NCBI GenBank assembly: GCA_023228385.1
Contig: JALOBF010000075.1
Coordinates: forward strand, 1-7,271
DNA: 7,271 nucleotides
From: Bacilli bacterium
GTDB lineage: Bacteria > Bacillota_I > Bacilli_A > ML615J-28 > CAG-698
Reading direction: 5' to 3'
The notes below the pieces were generated by a model. That model was not told the DNA's origin. It searched no databases and saw only the letters and a list, made by a program, of their open reading frames with translations. Below are positions 1 to 5,096 of the stretch, piece by piece; within the stretch, counting starts at the first letter, position 1, and each line of letters begins with the position of its first letter. Position numbers and translations under genes: made by a program.

Positions 1-761
1 AATAATAATAAAGTTATTTTAAAAGAAAGACGTAAAGCCAAGATATGATTTAGTCCGGCTGATATTTCTAAATTAGCCAGGACAATTTTTATTAATAATG
101 GTATTTCACCAAGAAAGCTTAAGATATTTACCAAAGAATAATATACTATATTAGCAATGACCATAACAGCCGATATCATTAATAATATACCGATTAGTTT
201 ATTAAGCGAATCTAAAAACTCGTTTAAGGAAAAAGCAATCGGTTTTTTTGTTATGATGGTCGGTTGATTATTACGGTTTGTAAAGAATGCAATTAGGAAA
301 TTAGCCGTAATATGAACAAAAATAAGGATTATTGCATATTTTATATTATAAGGTCCGAGATAAGAAATAATAAATAACGGATTTATAAAAGAAGAGAATT
401 TCAGAAGTTGGTTTGCATCCGCGGTTGAGATGGCGTCACTAATGATGGCGTCCCCAATTAGGGCGGCACTTCCCGGATTGCCGGTAAAGATGCTTAAAAA
501 GAAGAGGTGCAGACCGTTTTCATTTTTGAATTTTAGTTTTTTAAATATCGCTCTCAGATAATAAACGAAGCGATCGATTATCTTTGTATTGATTAGGAGT
601 ACAGCAATTAAATAGAATGTAAAAATGGAGGGATAGACTTTATAAAGCCAAACGGAAAGGGTATTAACGATAGCGGTAAAAAAAGCAGATGAGTCTAATA
701 ATATATTAAAAATAACGGCGGCGATTAAACAAAATATCATAATAATAATAAAACGTTTCAT
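1..761 (-). CDS. ylbJ: YlbJ-like sporulation membrane protein (nucleoside-recognition/Gate family), C-terminus cut off by window edge
   Basis: The reading frame starts at the ATG whose complement lies at 759..761 and stays open to the left edge, giving 253 residues of a family that is usually about 400 long. The N-terminus is a hydrophobic segment (residues 3-22), followed by a segment with W38 and the family-like run YPSIFTFYLIAVLL (43-56). The sequence TGNPGSAALIGD (93-104) matches the conserved G-x-P-x-G-A loop of YlbJ proteins. FINPLFIISYLG (125-136) and LEISAGLNH (231-239) match two further conserved blocks. In Bacillus subtilis ylbJ is a sporulation gene of the sigma-E regulon; its exact biochemical role is not settled. 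The start overlaps the amidase stop in an ATGA arrangement and has no strong Shine-Dalgarno of its own, so translation is probably coupled. A more distant nucleoside-recognition/Gate transporter is the main alternative. Confidence 0.8.
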   Translation of the reverse strand, partial: MKRFIIIMIFCLIAAVIFNILLDSSAFFTAIVNTLSVWLYKVYPSIFTFYLIAVLLINTKIIDRFVYYLRAIFKKLKFKNENGLHLFFLSIFTGNPGSAALIGDAIISDAISTADANQLLKFSSFINPLFIISYLGPYNIKYAIILIFVHITANFLIAFFTNRNNQPTIITKKPIAFSLNEFLDSLNKLIGILLMISAVMVIANIVYYSLVNILSFLGEIPLLIKIVLANLEISAGLNHILALRLSFKITLLL

Positions 762-1459
762 TGCCGATAAATATAAAGTTCCTGACCGATAAGAATTTGA
801 TCAGAGGTTAAATTGTTGTCTTTTTTGATTTGGTCAATAGTCGTGGAGAAGGTTTGAGCGATTTTATATAAAGAGTCTCCGGGTCGAGCAGTATACACAG
901 TAAAAACGGGCAAGGAATAAGGAATATTAAAATAGGCGGCAACCCCTCGGACTACTGCTTCTGCTAAGGCCGGCCAATTATAAAAAATACGCTGTTGATC
1001 ATCGACATTATCGGCAAAGCCGTATTCAACAATTATTGTTTCCGATCGCGGGGTTTCTCTAATAATAAAATAATAGTCATTGCCGAGGGCGTTCATTCGC
1101 GTATAGACATTTCTTATATTTTGACCGGTTTTTTCAACTTCAATACCAATGAGACGGCTTAGTGTCGGTTCATCGCGAATCGAATGAATTACTTCAGCTC
1201 CTTTTCCTCCACCGATATTGATATGATTGGAAATTGTAATGGTATTATCGATAATTAAACTGTTGATTCTTCTGATTCTTTCTTGTGGCGTTAAGGTTTC
1301 GTCGGTAGTTCTGGTTATTACTGACGGAATGCCTAATTCCCGGAAGCGTCGATTTTGGTATTGGGAAATTTTCAAGACCATATCTTTTTCGCGCCATAAA
1401 TTATTGCTTCCCCCTCCCGGATCAAAACCACCATGTCCCGGGTCGAGTATTACAAGCAT
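758..1459 (-). CDS. N-acetylmuramoyl-L-alanine amidase (Amidase_3) with C-terminal LysM, no signal peptide
   Basis: This 233-residue enzyme should cleave the bond between muramic acid and L-alanine in peptidoglycan. The Amidase_3 zinc ligands are visible as H9 in DPGHGG, E24 in WREKD and H79 in SNHIN; E145 in VEYGFADN is the catalytic glutamate. A single LysM domain follows at about residues 186-231 (PGDSLYKIA and IGQELYIY). The start was set at the ATG complementary to 1457..1459 because a GGGAGG ribosome site lies six bases upstream; a longer frame reaches back to 1513 but has no such site. There is no signal peptide or membrane segment, which is unusual for a housekeeping amidase but common in enzymes made for the spore or for mother-cell lysis. 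The gene overlaps the ylbJ-like gene by four bases, forming an operon. A role in spore cortex or mother-cell wall is inferred; the enzymatic call itself is strong. Confidence 0.9.
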   Translation of the reverse strand: MLVILDPGHGGFDPGGGSNNLWREKDMVLKISQYQNRRFRELGIPSVITRTTDETLTPQERIRRINSLIIDNTITISNHINIGGGKGAEVIHSIRDEPTLSRLIGIEVEKTGQNIRNVYTRMNALGNDYYFIIRETPRSETIIVEYGFADNVDDQQRIFYNWPALAEAVVRGVAAYFNIPYSLPVFTVYTARPGDSLYKIAQTFSTTIDQIKKDNNLTSDQILIGQELYIYRQ

Positions 1460-1465
1460 AATATT

Positions 1466-1471
1466 CCTCCC
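1466..1471 (-). promoter_or_regulatory. Shine-Dalgarno site that sets the amidase start
   Basis: On the minus strand this reads GGGAGG, six bases before the ATG at 1459. It argues against the longer upstream start at 1513, which would add 18 residues not belonging to the Amidase_3 fold. Confidence 0.85.
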
Positions 1472-1481
1472 TTCCTGATAA

Positions 1482-1511
1482 ATTATATGCTTGTAAATAA
1501 TAATTATATTC
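1482..1511 (-). promoter_or_regulatory. Possible sigma-E-like promoter for the amidase-ylbJ operon
   Basis: On the minus strand CATATAAT (1482..1489) differs by one base from the Bacillus sigma-E -10 consensus CATACAAT. It is preceded, after 15 bases, by GAATATA (1505..1511), which resembles the KMATATT -35 element. The same -10 also contains a perfect TATAAT, so a sigma-A reading is possible, but no good -35 lies 16-18 bases upstream for that. The predicted transcript would start near 1475, leaving a very short leader just ahead of the ribosome site. In AT-rich DNA such matches arise by chance, so this is tentative. Confidence 0.35.
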
Positions 1512-1520
1512 AAAAGAATA
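1507..1520. promoter_or_regulatory. Small dyad between divergent genes, possible operator
   Basis: The sequence TATTC-AAAA-GAATA is a perfect five-base dyad lying between the divergent amidase operon and the receiver-like gene, overlapping the proposed -35 of the amidase promoter. It could bind a dimeric regulator, but it is short and AT-rich, so chance is a serious alternative. Confidence 0.2.
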
Positions 1521-1549
1521 AAATAATTAAATTGTGCAATAATAAAAAC

Positions 1550-1555
1550 GGAGGT
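1550..1555 (+). promoter_or_regulatory. Shine-Dalgarno site that sets the start of the receiver-like gene
   Basis: GGAGGT lies six bases before the ATG at 1562. It selects this start over an upstream in-frame ATG at 1433, which lies inside the divergent amidase gene and would add 43 residues unrelated to a receiver fold. Confidence 0.85.
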
Positions 1556-1561
1556 ACTGAA

Positions 1562-1981
1562 ATGGATAAAGTTGTATTGATATTAAGAAAAACGAACGAT
1601 TTATCCAAGAAAATTGCAAGCGAGCTTTTAGATATTTATGTAACGGACAACGCAATAGAAGGATTACAATTAATAAAAAACACGAAACCGATTTTGATTG
1701 TAATTGATGTAATGACAGCGCGCATCTGTGGTATGGATTTATTAAAAATCATTAGATCAAATCCCGCAAATCATCATCTAAAAATAATCTTTACCTCCAA
1801 AAACTATAATTATAAATTTCTTTGTGAAGCGTTCCGTTTAGGCGCCGACTACTATATCAAGTATCCGCTCAAGACCGAAGAAATAGAAAAAATATATAAT
1901 AGCATTAAAGTTTTAAACAATTATTTTGATTTAGAAAGCATTGCTCGACATAATGATTTTGAATGGTTATCGGAAATATAA
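1562..1981 (+). CDS. Stand-alone response-regulator receiver-like protein with partly degraded active site
   Basis: The product is 139 residues, the length of a single receiver (REC) domain with a short tail (about 118-139) and no output domain. The block with D49 (VIDVMTARICGMDLL, 47-61) aligns residue by residue with the usual phospho-acceptor stretch: D49 and G57 are kept and the usual Pro is Ala53. T78 fits the conserved Thr/Ser, and GADYYIKYP (94-102) fits the segment around the conserved Lys. Two features are odd. The N-terminal acidic pair that binds magnesium is absent (strand 1 is VVLILRKTND). In the last block, if the proline is aligned, the Lys position is Tyr101, with Lys100 shifted by one. 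It may thus be a pseudo-receiver used for protein contacts, or a weakly phosphorylated phosphorelay protein. It is divergent from the amidase operon and closed by a terminator, so it is probably a single-gene transcript. Its partner is unknown. Confidence 0.75.
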   Translation: MDKVVLILRKTNDLSKKIASELLDIYVTDNAIEGLQLIKNTKPILIVIDVMTARICGMDLLKIIRSNPANHHLKIIFTSKNYNYKFLCEAFRLGADYYIKYPLKTEEIEKIYNSIKVLNNYFDLESIARHNDFEWLSEI

Positions 1982-2038
1982 AAGGTTTATTGATAATAAG
2001 GCTAATCCCCTACCATTATAAACCTTTTTTCTTTTTTT
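1981..2038 (+). terminator. Rho-independent terminator after the receiver-like gene
   Basis: The arms AAAGGTTTAT (1981..1990) and ATAAACCTTT (2018..2027) form a perfect 10-bp stem with a 27-base loop, followed by T-rich sequence through 2038. It starts at the stop codon. Confidence 0.8.
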
Positions 2039-2233
2039 GTTTATTTTCTTTTTAATTAATCATTACATTAATGAAATCGTTAATTCCTACCGAAATTTGC
2101 GTTCTGTTCTTTTTACATGTCCAATCTTCATATTTATCTTAGTGCTTGGTTTATGCAATATGGAGCATTTTTTAGGTGATGATTGTATAGTTTTATTTAC
2201 TTGTTATTATTTAACTGTGATACAAATTTCCAC
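2039..2233. other. Intergenic sequence without recognisable gene
   Basis: This AT-rich stretch between the receiver gene terminator and the tRNA promoter has a 70-codon open frame on the plus strand (2037..2249). That frame begins at a TTG inside the terminator T-run, has no ribosome site and runs through the tRNA promoter. I see nothing else in it. Confidence 0.6.
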
Positions 2234-2262
2234 TTTACAATTTGACTAAATTAGTGTATAAT
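2234..2262 (+). promoter_or_regulatory. Sigma-A promoter of the tRNA-Arg pair
   Basis: TTTACA (2234..2239) and TATAAT (2257..2262) are separated by exactly 17 bases, giving five and six matches to the vegetative consensus. Transcription would start near 2269, about 13 bases before the first tRNA. A TTGACT at 2242 is too close to the -10 to serve. Confidence 0.8.
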
Positions 2263-2281
2263 ATTAATTGCTATTAATGAT

Positions 2282-2358
<77 letters not shown>

Positions 2359-2367
2359 TTTTTTTAT

Positions 2368-2444
2368 GTCTCTGTAGCTCAGCTGGATAGAGCAGCGGTT
2401 TCCTAAACCGTCGGTCGGGGGTTCGAATCCCTCCAGGGATGCCA
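2368..2444 (+). tRNA. tRNA-Arg (anticodon CCU)
   Basis: A second 77-base cloverleaf with encoded CCA. The acceptor arms GTCTCTG and CAGGGAT pair with G-U wobbles at the first and fourth positions. The anticodon stem GCGGT/ACCGT has a G-U at its base and a loop TTCCTAA with anticodon CCT at 2402..2404, reading AGG. The D arm, variable loop and most of the T arm are identical to the neighbouring tRNA-Arg(UCU), so the two probably arose by tandem duplication. Confidence 0.95.
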
Positions 2445-2490
2445 TTTTGCTATTAATTAATGCTGCTTAAACAGGTGGCATTTTTTCTTT
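2439..2490 (+). terminator. Possible terminator of the tRNA transcript
   Basis: ATGCCA at the 3' end of the second tRNA (2439..2444) can pair with TGGCAT (2476..2481), which runs into six T residues and a further T-rich tract. The loop is long (31 bases) and the stem uses tRNA bases, so termination is plausible but not certain. Confidence 0.4.
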
Positions 2491-2515
2491 TTATAGGCTG
2501 TTGAGGACCGTTTGA

Positions 2516-2645
2516 TTCTATTTAGAAATAAAACAAAAATTAACAGCCAGCACTATTGCATAGAGTCCTGGTTAAGGAAGGGTTTAAGATCGGTGAGGCA
2601 ACGATTAGGAACAAGTTTATTTAATTTAAAGAAAAAACATCTTAC
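2516..2645 (+). pseudogene. Decayed IS21-type (IstA-like) transposase fragment
   Basis: One frame reads FYLEIKQKLTASTIA (2516..2560). The next frame continues from 2556 as LHRVLVKEGFKIGEATIRNKF, then I, a stop, and FKEKTSY to 2645. Joined by a one-base frameshift near 2556-2560, this resembles the region K-L-T-A-x-x-I-H-R-x-L-x-x-x-G-F-x-x-x-x-x-T-x-R-x-y-x-x-x-x-K of IS21-family transposase A proteins. Those residues are in the helix-turn-helix part, before the DDE catalytic domain, which is not present here. The frameshift, stop and missing flanks show it is dead. The similarity is recognised by eye over about 40 residues, so the family is likely but not proven. Confidence 0.4.
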
Positions 2646-2679
2646 TAAATGGAGCATATCTCCTTTTTAAAAATACATA

Positions 2680-2709
2680 TTGACAGACTGTTTTGTTACA
2701 TGGTATATT
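2680..2709 (+). promoter_or_regulatory. Strong sigma-A promoter upstream of the small gene
   Basis: TTGACA (2680..2685, perfect) is followed after 18 bases by TATATT (2704..2709), with a TGG extended -10 directly before it (2701..2703). Transcription would start near 2716, leaving a leader of about 200 bases before the small gene at 2919 unless another promoter lies closer. Confidence 0.65.
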
Positions 2710-2756
2710 TAGTTGAAGAAATTTACATAATTATCTACAAATAAGAAAGAGGTGAT

Positions 2757-2768
2757 ATGACTCGATAA
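2757..2768 (+). other. Three-codon frame (M-T-R-stop) with strong ribosome site, in the leader
   Basis: AAAGAGGTGAT places a good ribosome site just before ATG ACT CGA TAA. It is either a translated minimal leader frame or the start of a decayed small gene: the same frame continues to 2840 as a hydrophobic stretch (LIKLFLLYFNTAYFF) broken by this TAA and a TGA. I cannot decide between these from sequence alone. Confidence 0.35.
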
Positions 2769-2827
2769 CTCATAAAACTATTTTTATTGTATTTTAATAC
2801 AGCATATTTTTTTTGATTGCGAGTTAT
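2765..2827 (+). repeat. Long-range inverted repeat in the leader
   Basis: ATAACTC (2765..2771) pairs with GAGTTAT (2821..2827) across 49 bases. Between them TGTAT and ATACA can form a small hairpin followed shortly by a run of eight T. This could be a leader structure or a weak terminator; the stems are short and AT-rich. Confidence 0.3.
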
Positions 2828-2918
2828 ATTTAGGGCATAAGATAACAGCAATGACCACAAAAAAATAAAATATAGTGAATTTTTATTTCTATATATTGAA
2901 AATTAAAGGAGGAAGTTT

Positions 2919-3131
2919 ATGTTATATGAATTAATAAATGAAACAGTAGAAGTTGTAGTAGCGTTTGGCTCAGCTTATGTAAGTGGCGGTTCGGTTCCCA
3001 CTACATATAAAGGAATATTGATTGAAGTAAATGATAATTTTTGCAAACTAAATCTATTAGTAAAATCTAAGGATAAAAAGTCAATAATTATAATTTCTAA
3101 CAAATTTCTGATTTCTGTAAAACAAATATAA
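2919..3131 (+). CDS. Small protein of unknown function, possibly Sm-like beta-barrel
   Basis: The 70-residue product starts at an ATG with an excellent ribosome site (GGAGGA, 2907..2912). I do not recognise a named family. The sequence is beta-rich: alternating strands at VEVVVAF (10-16), YKGILIEV (30-37), FCKLNLLV (41-48), SIIIIS (55-60) and FLISVKQI (63-70), joined by a glycine/serine loop (YVSGGSVP, 20-27). The pattern, a short polar start, a K-G-x-L-x-x-V strand, and an ending K-x-x-I-S-V-K-x-I, is reminiscent of small Sm-like barrels, but this is an inference from strand layout only. There is no signal peptide or membrane segment. It stands alone among relics, with a strong promoter about 210 bases upstream and a hairpin terminator about 110 bases downstream, so it is probably expressed on its own. 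Confidence 0.7.
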   Translation: MLYELINETVEVVVAFGSAYVSGGSVPTTYKGILIEVNDNFCKLNLLVKSKDKKSIIIISNKFLISVKQI

Positions 3132-3238
3132 GTTTTAGTGTGTATGGCCAATCGGAAATGAGTTTAAAGCAATCGAAATGATTGTTACCTTAAGCAAAAA
3201 GTCAAAAATACTTCTGTTACATCATCTAAAAACAAAAG

Positions 3239-3293
3239 AAAACATCTTATTTTACCCATTCGCATCTGAAATTGTTCATTTAAGATGTTTTTT
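3239..3293 (+). terminator. Terminator-like hairpin downstream of the small gene
   Basis: AAAACATCTTA (3239..3249) and TAAGATGTTTT (3281..3291) form a perfect 11-bp stem with a 31-base loop, and the T-run extends to 3293. It probably ends the transcript of the small gene at 2919..3131. The stem is AT-rich and the loop long, so it may be weak. Confidence 0.5.
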
Positions 3294-3328
3294 ATCGCGA
3301 TCGAACATCTTACTTTATCATTTTAAAC

Positions 3329-3763
3329 ATGAATGACAGTACGATTTTAGTTGATTCAGACGGGAACTTAATTACTGTGGATGCTGCTTTTTATCTTAAA
3401 TATCCTTAAATAATGATTACATCGCATCTTATACAGATTACGGTGTATCCGTTATATTTGATCAAATAGGTCATACATTCAATCATGCTTTTTAGTTTAG
3501 CCTGACTGACGGTTTTAAATAAGTAATTTATTTATTTTCAAACCGAAGAACCACGAGGTGAGTTATTCTTACCGGAACCTGCTGTTGATACTGATTTAGG
3601 TATTTATTCTTTTTTAACTTTTTTCTTAAATATTCTGTATTATTTTTTAAGATATTACCGGATTCGCATGTTTTTACATAAAGCATTTCCCCGTTTAGAC
3701 AAAATTATTATTGAAATTAGTTTACATGGTTATTATCCCGTCACTTTTTTTCATATATTATAA
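3329..3763 (+). pseudogene. Decayed gene read in two alternating frames, upstream of yaaH
   Basis: From ATG 3329 the frame reads MNDSTILVDSDGNLITVDA and on to a stop after LKYP at about 3409. A one-base shift then reads NNDYIASYTDYGVSVIFDQI and GHTFNHAF, a stop, and FSLTDGFK and a stop. The first frame is open again from 3527 to 3763: TEEPRGELFLPEPAVDTDLG, then a hydrophobic span of about 17 residues (IYSFLTFFLNILYYFLR), then basic and aliphatic residues to the end at TAA 3761. All pieces have protein-like composition, unlike random AT-rich sequence. No ribosome site lies before 3329. The last frame ends 14 bases before the yaaH ATG, operon-like spacing, so it may once have been co-transcribed with yaaH. 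I recognise no family. Confidence 0.35.
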
Positions 3764-3777
3764 CGAGGTGAAGGATA

Positions 3778-5058
3778 ATGATAATTCATATTGTAAAAGC
3801 GGGCGAGAGCCTTTATCAGATTGCAAAAAGACATGGTGTTTCCGCAAATCGAATTATTGAAGATAACGGTATATCCGACTCCAGTCGTTTGGTGGTCGGT
3901 CAAGCACTTATAATCAGAAAAGAAACCCAGCAGTATATTGTTCAACCCGGCGATTCGATATATGGGATTGCCGAACGCTTCGGCATTTCGGTCGAGCAGT
4001 TACTTGAAGCTAATGATTTAGGGTATGATGCGATAATTTATCCCGGCGATGCCATTGATATTGTTTATGACAATCTGGATAAAATCCCTATGGAAATCAA
4101 CGGTTATATTTATCCGAATATTGAATTGGACATATTAAGACGCTATTTGCCCTATCTGACTTATTTGAGCGTTTTTTCTTATCAGGTTAGAGCTGACGGC
4201 AGTTTAAGTACTCTTAATGAAGAGTCGCTGATTTCGGAGGCCTATCGTTACAATGTTGCCCCCTTGATGGTTATTACCAATATTGAACGCCCCGGTGAAT
4301 TTAGCAGCGACTTGATGCATACGCTACTAACAGATGAGACCAAACAAAGCGCCTTAATTGAAAACATTATTAATACAATGAATAGAAAAGGTTATTACGG
4401 TGTTGATTTCGACTTTGAATATTTATATCCCGAAGATCGCGAACCGTATAATAATTTTATAAGAAAAGCAACGGAAAGATTTCATGCCCGCGGCTTTACG
4501 GTATCCTCAGCCCTCGCTCCAAAATTAAGGGCGGATCAACCGGGACTTTTATATGAAGCACATGACTATCGGGCGCATGGTGCGATTCTTGACCATGTAA
4601 TTATAATGACTTATGAATGGGGATATCTTTATAGTGAAGCCATGCCGGTTGCACCGATTAATATGGTTGAAAAGGTAATTGAATATGCGATTACGGAAAT
4701 TCCGAATGAAAAAATATTAATGGGCGTTCCTAATTACGGTTATGATTTTTTTGTTCCGCGAATCGAGGGGCGTCCCGCCCGATTATTAACAAATTTGGAA
4801 GCGGTTGATTTGGCTGGGACGGTTAATGCGGCAATCCGATTTAACGAAATTGCTCAATCACCATATTTTAATTATTATAGCGATAACCAGCAGCATCAGG
4901 TTCACTTTGAAGATGCCAGAAGTATTGAGAGTAAGATAAAATTGGCGGCCGATTATAATCTGGGCGGCTTAAGTATCTGGACATTGATGAGTTACTTTCC
5001 GCAACTTACCGTCTTAATTGATTATTACTTGGAAGTGATTAAAGTTGTCGGGGAATAA
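3778..5058 (+). CDS. yaaH: YaaH/SleL-like spore cortex N-acetylglucosaminidase (two LysM plus GH18)
   Basis: At 426 residues this matches the B. subtilis YaaH/SleL length (about 427). Two LysM domains come first (2-47, with AGESLYQIA and VGQALII; 52-96, with PGDSIYGIA and YPGDAIDI). A glycoside hydrolase family 18 barrel follows at about 105-420. The GH18 catalytic block is YYGVDFDFEYLYPEDR (206-221), with D210 and D212 and the proton donor E214. MTYEWG (277-282) and GGLSIWTLM (396-404) are the expected barrel-strand motifs. Family members cleave spore-cortex muropeptides during germination and act as N-acetylglucosaminidases. There is no signal peptide, as expected for a protein made in the mother cell and deposited at the spore by its LysM domains. 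The start has the ribosome site GAGGTGA six bases upstream. No convincing promoter is visible close by. It ends in a strong terminator and so is a single gene unless read from upstream. Confidence 0.93.
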   Translation: MIIHIVKAGESLYQIAKRHGVSANRIIEDNGISDSSRLVVGQALIIRKETQQYIVQPGDSIYGIAERFGISVEQLLEANDLGYDAIIYPGDAIDIVYDNLDKIPMEINGYIYPNIELDILRRYLPYLTYLSVFSYQVRADGSLSTLNEESLISEAYRYNVAPLMVITNIERPGEFSSDLMHTLLTDETKQSALIENIINTMNRKGYYGVDFDFEYLYPEDREPYNNFIRKATERFHARGFTVSSALAPKLRADQPGLLYEAHDYRAHGAILDHVIIMTYEWGYLYSEAMPVAPINMVEKVIEYAITEIPNEKILMGVPNYGYDFFVPRIEGRPARLLTNLEAVDLAGTVNAAIRFNEIAQSPYFNYYSDNQQHQVHFEDARSIESKIKLAADYNLGGLSIWTLMSYFPQLTVLIDYYLEVIKVVGE

Positions 5059-5093
5059 AAAAATCCATATTGGCAATACCAATATGGATTTTT
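5059..5093. terminator. Perfect bidirectional terminator between convergent genes
   Basis: AAAAATCCATATTGG (5059..5073) and its exact complement (5079..5093) form a 15-bp stem with loop CAATA. T residues follow on both strands, so it serves the yaaH-like gene on the plus strand and the lipoprotein gene on the minus strand. It begins at the last base-pairs after the yaaH stop and ends four bases before the lipoprotein stop. Confidence 0.93.
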
Positions 5094-5096
5094 ATT

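Larger units (their letters stand above)
2445..2918. other. Relic-rich intergenic stretch between the tRNAs and the small gene
   Basis: There is no intact gene here. It holds the likely tRNA terminator, a decayed transposase fragment (2516..2645), a weak GGAG/CTCC hairpin followed by T residues (2651..2667), a good promoter (2680..2709), a three-codon frame with a strong ribosome site (2757..2768), and a long-range inverted repeat (2765..2827) ahead of the ribosome site at 2907..2913. Confidence 0.6.
3132..3777. other. Gene-poor stretch upstream of yaaH
   Basis: No intact gene lies in these 646 bases. It contains a near-repeat CAATCGGAAATGA (3149..3161) and CAATCGAAATGA (3170..3181), a terminator-like hairpin (3239..3293), another copy of AACATCTTACT (3304..3314), the decayed gene at 3329..3763, and the yaaH ribosome site GAGGTGA (3765..3771). 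Confidence 0.6.

Noticed and set aside
758..760. UGA read as Trp (mycoplasma code)
   Set aside because: Trp codons in all clear proteins are TGG, and reading through this UGA would only add a few codons without homology; peptidoglycan and spore genes also argue against a mollicute.
1227..1478. 83-codon plus-strand frame
   Set aside because: It lies antisense inside the amidase gene, lacks a ribosome site, and the opposite strand carries clear Amidase_3 motifs.
2037..2249. 70-codon hydrophobic plus-strand frame
   Set aside because: It starts at a TTG in the T-run of a terminator, has no ribosome site, and overlaps the tRNA promoter.
3149..3181. CAATCGGAAATGA / CAATCGAAATGA as a repeat array or CRISPR
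   Set aside because: There are only two imperfect copies 21 bases apart, with no further units, so it is not an array.
3752..3760. CATATATTA as a sigma-K or sigma-E -10 for yaaH
   Set aside because: It matches CATANNNTA, but the implied transcript start would fall within the ribosome site and no matching -35 lies at the right distance.
3751..3945. 64-codon minus-strand frame
   Set aside because: It is antisense to the start of the yaaH-like gene and has no ribosome site or protein-like features.
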